Positions 59,320-64,000 of a stretch of 64,000 bases of DNA are shown in pieces. How positions within the stretch are numbered: the first letter of the stretch is position 1; each line of letters opens with the position of its first letter. The DNA comes from Paenibacillus ferrarius (GTDB lineage: Bacteria > Bacillota > Bacilli > Paenibacillales > NBRC-103111), in contig NZ_MBTG01000019.1 of the NCBI RefSeq assembly GCF_002027705.1, positions 78,883 through 142,882 of the forward strand, written 5' to 3'. Position numbers and translations under genes: made by a program. The notes under the pieces are model-generated. The model did not search any database. It was not told the origin of the DNA and saw only the letters and a program-made list of their open reading frames with translations.

Positions 59320-60135
59320 ATGTTGGCTCGAACATTGCATCGATCCATTGTTATTGTATTAGGCATTGTATTCCTTATCCCGCTGGTGTGGACCGTGTTC
59401 ACTTCATTTACACCATCTAGCGAAGTCATAACCAGAGCGAACCCGTTCGCGATCGTGAATCCGACGTTCAGCAACTATGTGTCGGCCTGGTCAACCGTTC
59501 CCTTTCTAAGATACTACAGCAATACGCTGATCATTGTCGGGGGTGTTCTCGCTGTACAGATAGTTACAGCAACATTGGCTGCCTACGCCTTTGCGCGTTT
59601 GCGTTTTATTGGACAAGGAGTTGTATTTATTTTATTCCTCGTGCAAATTATGATCCCGGCCGAAGTCCTTATCTTTCCAAACTATACCGTTATCAAGCAA
59701 CTGGGATTAGTCGATACCAAATTAGCGGTTATGCTGCCTTTTTGGGCATCGGCCTTCGGCGTTTTCTTGCTGCGGCAGACGTTTAAACAAATTCCATTAG
59801 ATCTGGACGACGCTTCCAAAGTGGATGGATGCCCGTGGTGGCGCACCTTATGGCACGTATATTTTCCATCCGCCAAGCCAACCTATATTGCTTTTGGACT
59901 GATCTCGGTCAGTACGCACTGGAGTAATTTCATGTGGCCGCTCATCGTGACCAACTCGGTAGAAAATCGCTCGCTTACCGTGGGACTAGCTATTTTCGCC
60001 CAAACCTCGGAGACGGGAGCGCAATGGGGGACTGTAACTGCTGCAACGCTGCTGGTTGTTTTACCGCTGTTATTAGCATTTTTCGTCTTTCAACGTCAAT
60101 TTGTAGAGAGCTTCATGCATTCCGGTCTTAAATAG
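59320..60135 (+). CDS. ugpE: ABC transporter permease (UgpE-like)
   Basis: 271 residues. Six membrane helices; the EAA loop reads DLDDASKVDGCPWWRTLWHV. The first part VFLIPLVWTVFTSFTPSSEV is usual for this family. It starts 15 bases after ugpA and pairs with it in the membrane. Confidence 0.9.
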   Translation: MLARTLHRSIVIVLGIVFLIPLVWTVFTSFTPSSEVITRANPFAIVNPTFSNYVSAWSTVPFLRYYSNTLIIVGGVLAVQIVTATLAAYAFARLRFIGQGVVFILFLVQIMIPAEVLIFPNYTVIKQLGLVDTKLAVMLPFWASAFGVFLLRQTFKQIPLDLDDASKVDGCPWWRTLWHVYFPSAKPTYIAFGLISVSTHWSNFMWPLIVTNSVENRSLTVGLAIFAQTSETGAQWGTVTAATLLVVLPLLLAFFVFQRQFVESFMHSGLK

Positions 60136-60172
60136 GCGCAAGGGGAATAAGACAACTTTATTGAAAAGGATG

Positions 60173-60919
60173 ATGAGCTTGAACTGGAATAACGGGGCAC
60201 CTTGGGTATTTGCACATCGAGGATCTTCTTTGGAAGCACCGGAAAATACGATGTCTGCCTTTCAACTTGCGGTAGATCAGCAGTGTGACGTCATCGAACT
60301 CGATATTCATCTGACAAGCGATGGACAGGTGATCGTGTGCCATGATGAGACATTGGGGCGGACAACGAATCAAAGCGGAGTTATCGGGGAATTGACTTTG
60401 GAGGAAATGAAGCAAGCGGATGCAGGCAGTTGGTTCAGCCCAGTCTATACGGGAGAAAAGATTCCGCTGCTGCAAGAAGTGCTTGAGCGGATACCTGCAC
60501 GAATCGGTCTAAACATTGAACTGAAGCAAAGCTACAGTGGCCGCATCGTTGAACCTCTAATTAAGCTGCTGCGCGAAAATGGGCGTTTGGCAGATGTCTT
60601 ATTCTCATCCTACGATCATAAACTGCTGCATGACATTAAACAGAAAGCACCTGAATGCCGGATCAGCCTTGTGTATGATGCCAAACCGGTGAACCCGATC
60701 AGGTTCATTGAGGACTTCGGACTAGAAGTGTTTTCCGTCTCTCTTCACGCTTGCATGGTGGATGCCGAAGATGTAGCTGCTATTCGCCAAAGTGGCAGAC
60801 ATGTGATCGTATGGACAGTAAATGAAGCATCCGTCATGAAACAGATGCTAGCCTATGGCGTATCCGGCATTATTACGGATGATCCGAAAGCGCTGCGAGA
60901 CTTGATTGTTGGCAGCTGA
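60173..60919 (+). CDS. Cytoplasmic glycerophosphodiester phosphodiesterase
   Basis: 248 residues from ATG 60173 (60170 and the TTG at 60161 are also in frame). WVFAHRGSSLEAPENTMSAF, VIELDIHLTSDGQVIVCHDE, RTTNQSG, LNIELKQ and HVIVWTVNEASVMKQML give a full GDPD with no signal peptide. It splits imported glycerophosphodiesters to glycerol-3-phosphate and an alcohol. It is the last gene of the ugp-like operon. The 3' end overlaps the convergent EAL gene by 47 bases. Confidence 0.93.
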   Translation: MSLNWNNGAPWVFAHRGSSLEAPENTMSAFQLAVDQQCDVIELDIHLTSDGQVIVCHDETLGRTTNQSGVIGELTLEEMKQADAGSWFSPVYTGEKIPLLQEVLERIPARIGLNIELKQSYSGRIVEPLIKLLRENGRLADVLFSSYDHKLLHDIKQKAPECRISLVYDAKPVNPIRFIEDFGLEVFSVSLHACMVDAEDVAAIRQSGRHVIVWTVNEASVMKQMLAYGVSGIITDDPKALRDLIVGS

Positions 60920-63008
60920 TTTGCTCATCTTTGGTCAAGTATAGCGTTTCTAGCTGCTCAGCCGACAGAGCGGGATCAATAAAGTAGCCTTGAATCATAT
61001 CGCAGTTCATCGTTCGCAGACAGTCCAATTGCTCCAAGGTCTCGACGCCTTCCGCAATGACCCGAAGATCCATGCCATGCGACATATCGATAATCGCTTT
61101 CGTAAGAACTGCGCTTTTGGTATCGCTTGTCAGTTCTTGGACAAAGCTCTTATCGATCTTCAGAATATCGATGGGGAACTGTTTGATATAACCGAGGGCC
61201 GAGTAGCCCTTGCCGAAATCGTCAATTGCGATTTGGAAGCCAAATGATTTGAGCTCGTGCAGGATGGGCAGCACCGACTCAATGTCATGCATGCTGCTGC
61301 TTTCCGTTATTTCAATTACGATATGCTGCGGGTCGCAGCAGGTCTGGTAAACAATATCGTGAATCGAGGAAGCTAAGTCCGGCGCCAGAAATTGTCGAGC
61401 CGATAAATTAACGGCAATCGAAGGAACAATAAACGAAGCAGAGAGCCAACGGTTGAGCTGTAAGCATACCTCTTTCAATACCCATTTGCCGATATCCATG
61501 ATGGTCCCTGTTTCCTCTGCAATCGGAATGAATTCTCCGGGGGAGACAGGTCCGAGTGTAGGATGATTCCAGCGGATCAGCGCCTCCATTCCTTTCATAT
61601 GGCCGGTTTCTGAACTGACCTGAGGCTGATAATGGAGAGTGAACTGATTCTTGGCAATCGCCCACCTAAGCTCATTCTCCAGATCAAGCTTTCGCAGGAA
61701 GGTACTGCTGATGCTTTCGTTGAAAAACTGGTAGCCGCCATTTTGGATTTTGGCTTGGTACATGGCTAAGTCGGCGTGCTTGAGCAGCGTTTCGAAATCC
61801 TCGCCGTGCTTCGGATACAGGCAGATTCCAATGCTTGCGTTAATATAAAGCTCATTGTCGTCTACGGAGAAAGGCCTTTTGATACTGGAAATAAGCTCAT
61901 TGGCAATAAGGATGGCTTCTTCCGGCTCCTGCAAATTCTGGAGAACGATAATAAACTCGTCGCCACCAAGGCGTGACACGATATCGTCCTTTCTCACAAC
62001 GGAGCTAAGACGCTTGGCGACCTGCTGGAGCAGCTTGTCTCCGACGTTATGTCCTAAGGAGTCATTGACCATTTTGAACCGATCGAGATCAATAAAAAAC
62101 ACGGCCAGCTTGCGCTTTCTTTCCAAAGTTCTCGTGATGGCTTCATTAACCAATTCGCTAAGCAAGGTTCGATTAGGCAGATCTGTCAATTTATCGTAAT
62201 GGGCCAAATATTTCAGATGCTCCTCGGTCAATTTGCGCTCTGTAATATCGGTGAACATGCCAATGTAATTCGTAATAGTTCCCTTATCATCCCGCATGGT
62301 TGTTATGGACAGCCATTCGGGGTACAGTTCCCCGTTTTTCCTTTTATTCCAAATCTCACCTTCCCAGAAGCCGGTTGTGTGAATTCTTTCCCACATCTTA
62401 ATGTAGAAATATTGATTCTGCAGGCCGGAGTGAAGCAACCGCGGCGTATGCCCGGCAGCTTCCCGTTCCGTGTATCCCGTCATCGTCGTGAAGGCTTGAT
62501 TAACAGATAGGATTTTGAGCTGTTTGTCCGTAATCATAATCCCATCGCTGGCATTGCTGAACACCTGCGCGTGCAGCTGAAGCTTAGAAATCGTGTTCTT
62601 CCGCAAGGTAATGTCAGAGAACATGCCCACGTAATTGATCAGAATCCCGTTATCGTCCTTGACTGAACTAATGGAGAGCCACTCCGGATAGATTTCCCCA
62701 TTTTTCCTGCGGTTCCAGATCTCTCCGCGCCACGTTCCATCCTTATGAATGGATGCCCACATGTTGACGTAGAATTCGGGATCCTGGTAATGCGATTTAA
62801 GCATGCTGGGGGTTTGCCCGATAACTTCCGACTCATCGTAGCCTGTAATGGATTTGAAAGCAGGGTTTACACTGACGATCCTCGAGTGGCAATCCGTTAT
62901 CATAATGGCTTCCTGTGAATCGTGAAAAATTCTGTCGTAAGACAATACGAAGGTTTCCGGTGTTTGTTTATCCCAAAGGGCTTCATTATGTGGCGTATGT
63001 CGATTCAT
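60873..63008 (-). CDS. PAS-PAS-GGDEF-EAL cyclic-di-GMP enzyme
   Basis: 711 residues. Two tandem PAS/PAC domains (about 27-150 and 150-270) are near-copies, with YDESEVIGQTPSMLKSHYQD against YTEREAAGHTPRLLHSGLQN. GGDEF (about 270-435) has an intact RLGGDEF. EAL (about 455-700) has MEALIRWNHP, NLSARQF, DDFGKGYSALGYI and AEGVETLEQ, so key residues for phosphodiesterase activity are kept. It is soluble, and the net activity is unknown. It follows the STAS gene by 42 bases on the same strand. Confidence 0.95.
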   Translation of the reverse strand: MNRHTPHNEALWDKQTPETFVLSYDRIFHDSQEAIMITDCHSRIVSVNPAFKSITGYDESEVIGQTPSMLKSHYQDPEFYVNMWASIHKDGTWRGEIWNRRKNGEIYPEWLSISSVKDDNGILINYVGMFSDITLRKNTISKLQLHAQVFSNASDGIMITDKQLKILSVNQAFTTMTGYTEREAAGHTPRLLHSGLQNQYFYIKMWERIHTTGFWEGEIWNKRKNGELYPEWLSITTMRDDKGTITNYIGMFTDITERKLTEEHLKYLAHYDKLTDLPNRTLLSELVNEAITRTLERKRKLAVFFIDLDRFKMVNDSLGHNVGDKLLQQVAKRLSSVVRKDDIVSRLGGDEFIIVLQNLQEPEEAILIANELISSIKRPFSVDDNELYINASIGICLYPKHGEDFETLLKHADLAMYQAKIQNGGYQFFNESISSTFLRKLDLENELRWAIAKNQFTLHYQPQVSSETGHMKGMEALIRWNHPTLGPVSPGEFIPIAEETGTIMDIGKWVLKEVCLQLNRWLSASFIVPSIAVNLSARQFLAPDLASSIHDIVYQTCCDPQHIVIEITESSSMHDIESVLPILHELKSFGFQIAIDDFGKGYSALGYIKQFPIDILKIDKSFVQELTSDTKSAVLTKAIIDMSHGMDLRVIAEGVETLEQLDCLRTMNCDMIQGYFIDPALSAEQLETLYLTKDEQISCQQSSLAALSDHP

Positions 63009-63050
63009 GTAAGAACCCCTCTCTGCTGCAGTGCCGTTGTATCCCTTGCG

Positions 63051-63338
63051 TTATAACCGTATGCCCGCCATGTATAAACGTTCTTTGAGCTGTTCGTGGG
63101 CGTCTTGAAACGAAACGCTGGCCTTATAATCCGTAGCGATCTTCTGCACGGCCAGCAATAGACCAAGCCCTGAGCTATCCATGTCTGTCACTGTTCCCAG
63201 ATGGAAAGTGAGGCTGCGGAATTCTTGTTGGATGAGCGGAAACAATTTTTGCCTGATGGAGGTTGCTTCTTTTACGCCGATAATTCCAGTTAAAATGACG
63301 TCAATTTGTTGGTCGCTATCCTTTATTTCATAGCACAT
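63051..63338 (-). CDS. STAS-domain anti-sigma factor antagonist-like protein
   Basis: 95 residues from ATG (63338 on the minus strand), eight bases after GGGAGG; a TTG two codons earlier is in frame. IDVILTGIIGVKEATSIRQK and TVTDMDSSGLGLLLAV hold the phosphorylatable Ser site (DSSGLG). Such proteins bind anti-sigma or stressosome partners. It forms an operon with the PAS-GGDEF-EAL gene. Confidence 0.88.
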   Translation of the reverse strand: MCYEIKDSDQQIDVILTGIIGVKEATSIRQKLFPLIQQEFRSLTFHLGTVTDMDSSGLGLLLAVQKIATDYKASVSFQDAHEQLKERLYMAGIRL

Positions 63339-63344
63339 AAGCAA

Positions 63345-63935
63345 ACCTCCCTTTTATTTCAAACGAAATTGTTAGCATTGAGGTCTTTTGCGCAGGGGAT
63401 TTCCATTTGAACACATATAGCTGATTATACCTCGGCACTTCTTGTTGTATCTGTGATATTAATCACAGTAGTTACTATATAGAGGATACGATTTGTGACC
63501 TATCTTCTTGTTTGCCGCTGTAGGAACATTCGAAACAATGGCAATAGTGGAACATTTCCAAGGGGGGTTGTAATTGGTTGCTGAGCATGTTACATTAGTC
63601 CTCGTTGCTTTTGAAGCAGCAAACACCGACAGACACCGACAGAAATTGACGAGAAAAAAAGTGCTTGCAATTGATGAACGAGCTGTGGTATATTACTTTT
63701 CGCTGCTTCGGTAACACGGCAGTGAACGAAAGAAATTGATCTTTGAAAACTGAACAACGAGTGAGTAAGCACGAACGAGCAATCGTTCAAAAAAGAGATT
63801 GTAAAATCTCGCTAGCAAGTCAATTGAGCATTTCAGCTTTCAGATATAGGACAAGCAATTGTCTGAACCCTTATGGGGCCCCCGGAAAGTAATCGGAATT
63901 CTCTTCGGAGGTTCGCTTCACTTTTTGGGGAGATC
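63345..63935 (+). promoter_or_regulatory. rRNA operon promoter and leader region
   Basis: TTGCAA (63665-63670), an 18-base spacer and TATATT (63689-63694) form the likely promoter. A boxA-like TGATCTTTGAAAACT lies at 63737-63751, as in Bacillales rRNA leaders where Nus factors load. The rest up to the 16S start is the pre-16S leader. Upstream of 63600 nothing else is recognised; an ORF on the minus strand there is not supported. Confidence 0.8.
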
Positions 63936-64000
63936 TTTATGGAGAGTTTGATCCTGGCTCAGGACGAACGCTGGCGGCGTGCCTAATACATGCAAGTCGA
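63936..64000 (+). rRNA. rrs: 16S ribosomal RNA (5' end only)
   Basis: TTTATGGAGAGTTTGATCCT, followed by GGCTCAGGACGAACGCTGGC and GGCGTGCCTAATACATGCAA, is the conserved 16S start. The gene runs off the right edge. The exact 5' end is set by likeness to Bacillus. Confidence 0.97.

Noticed and set aside
63590..63790. 66-codon minus-strand ORF
   Set aside because: It covers the rRNA promoter and boxA, has no ribosome site, and its codons are chance.

Overview
The window comes from a low-to-mid GC Bacillales genome, most likely Paenibacillus or a close relative. The reasons are the first 65 bases of a 16S rRNA gene of Bacillota type at the right edge, strong AGGAGG-type ribosome binding sites, frequent TTG/GTG starts, S-layer homology (SLH) proteins, a YwmB-family protein, a GlpP antiterminator and typical hairpin-plus-T terminators. 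No CRISPR array, tRNA gene or intact insertion sequence was seen.

Left part (1-5 kb): ordinary small genes. These are a cut MFS exporter, a WYL regulator divergent from a PhnB-like VOC protein, a YdeI-like protein, and a SnoaL-like protein divergent from an AraC regulator. From 5.06 to about 5.69 kb lies a ruined SLH-protein gene. An AT-rich defence island starts where it breaks off: a C-protein-like XRE regulator, a type II restriction enzyme, a convergent C5 cytosine methyltransferase, a membrane-tethered Mrr-like nuclease with a small zinc-ribbon-like membrane partner, and a divergent pair of XRE regulators with operators inside both promoters.

11-26 kb: small hypothetical genes, several in decay (a frameshifted ORF, an antitoxin whose PIN toxin is reduced to 17 codons, a GNAT fragment). 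There is also a MORN-repeat lipoprotein-like protein, a 695-residue TerD-like protein, secreted and lipoprotein genes, an aldo/keto reductase, an epoxide hydrolase, an AraC regulator and a VOC protein.

26.3-35 kb: nucleic-acid repair and conflict genes. The Hen1-Pnkp RNA-repair operon sits behind a promoter, a 34-codon leader ORF and a strong terminator. Further right, a primase-helicase system of the TOTE type is split into two overlapping genes and followed by a DUF6155 gene.

35.5-47 kb: a compact ethanolamine-utilisation microcompartment operon. It has shell proteins EutL, EutK-like, EutM, EutN and EutS; enzymes EutE, PduL and EutBC; the reactivase EutA; the EutP GTPase; a flavoprotein-fold-like protein of unknown role; a 42-residue membrane protein; and an APC permease. 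The leader carries a hairpin with two competing right arms that looks like an attenuator. No eutVW, eutT, eutH, eutG or eutQ is in the window.

47-64 kb: ywmB, small genes and an arylamine N-acetyltransferase. Then comes a glycerophosphodiester regulon: a giant SLH-anchored phosphodiesterase, GlpP, a HAD phosphatase, a UgpBAE-type ABC importer and a cytoplasmic phosphodiesterase. Two of its transcription units begin with matching terminator leaders that GlpP probably controls. A PAS-PAS-GGDEF-EAL protein with a STAS protein and the rRNA operon promoter close the window.

Two intergenic regions 13 kb apart hold the same four-unit array of short CCTGCA...TGCAGG palindromes with the same spacing, an unexplained repeat family.
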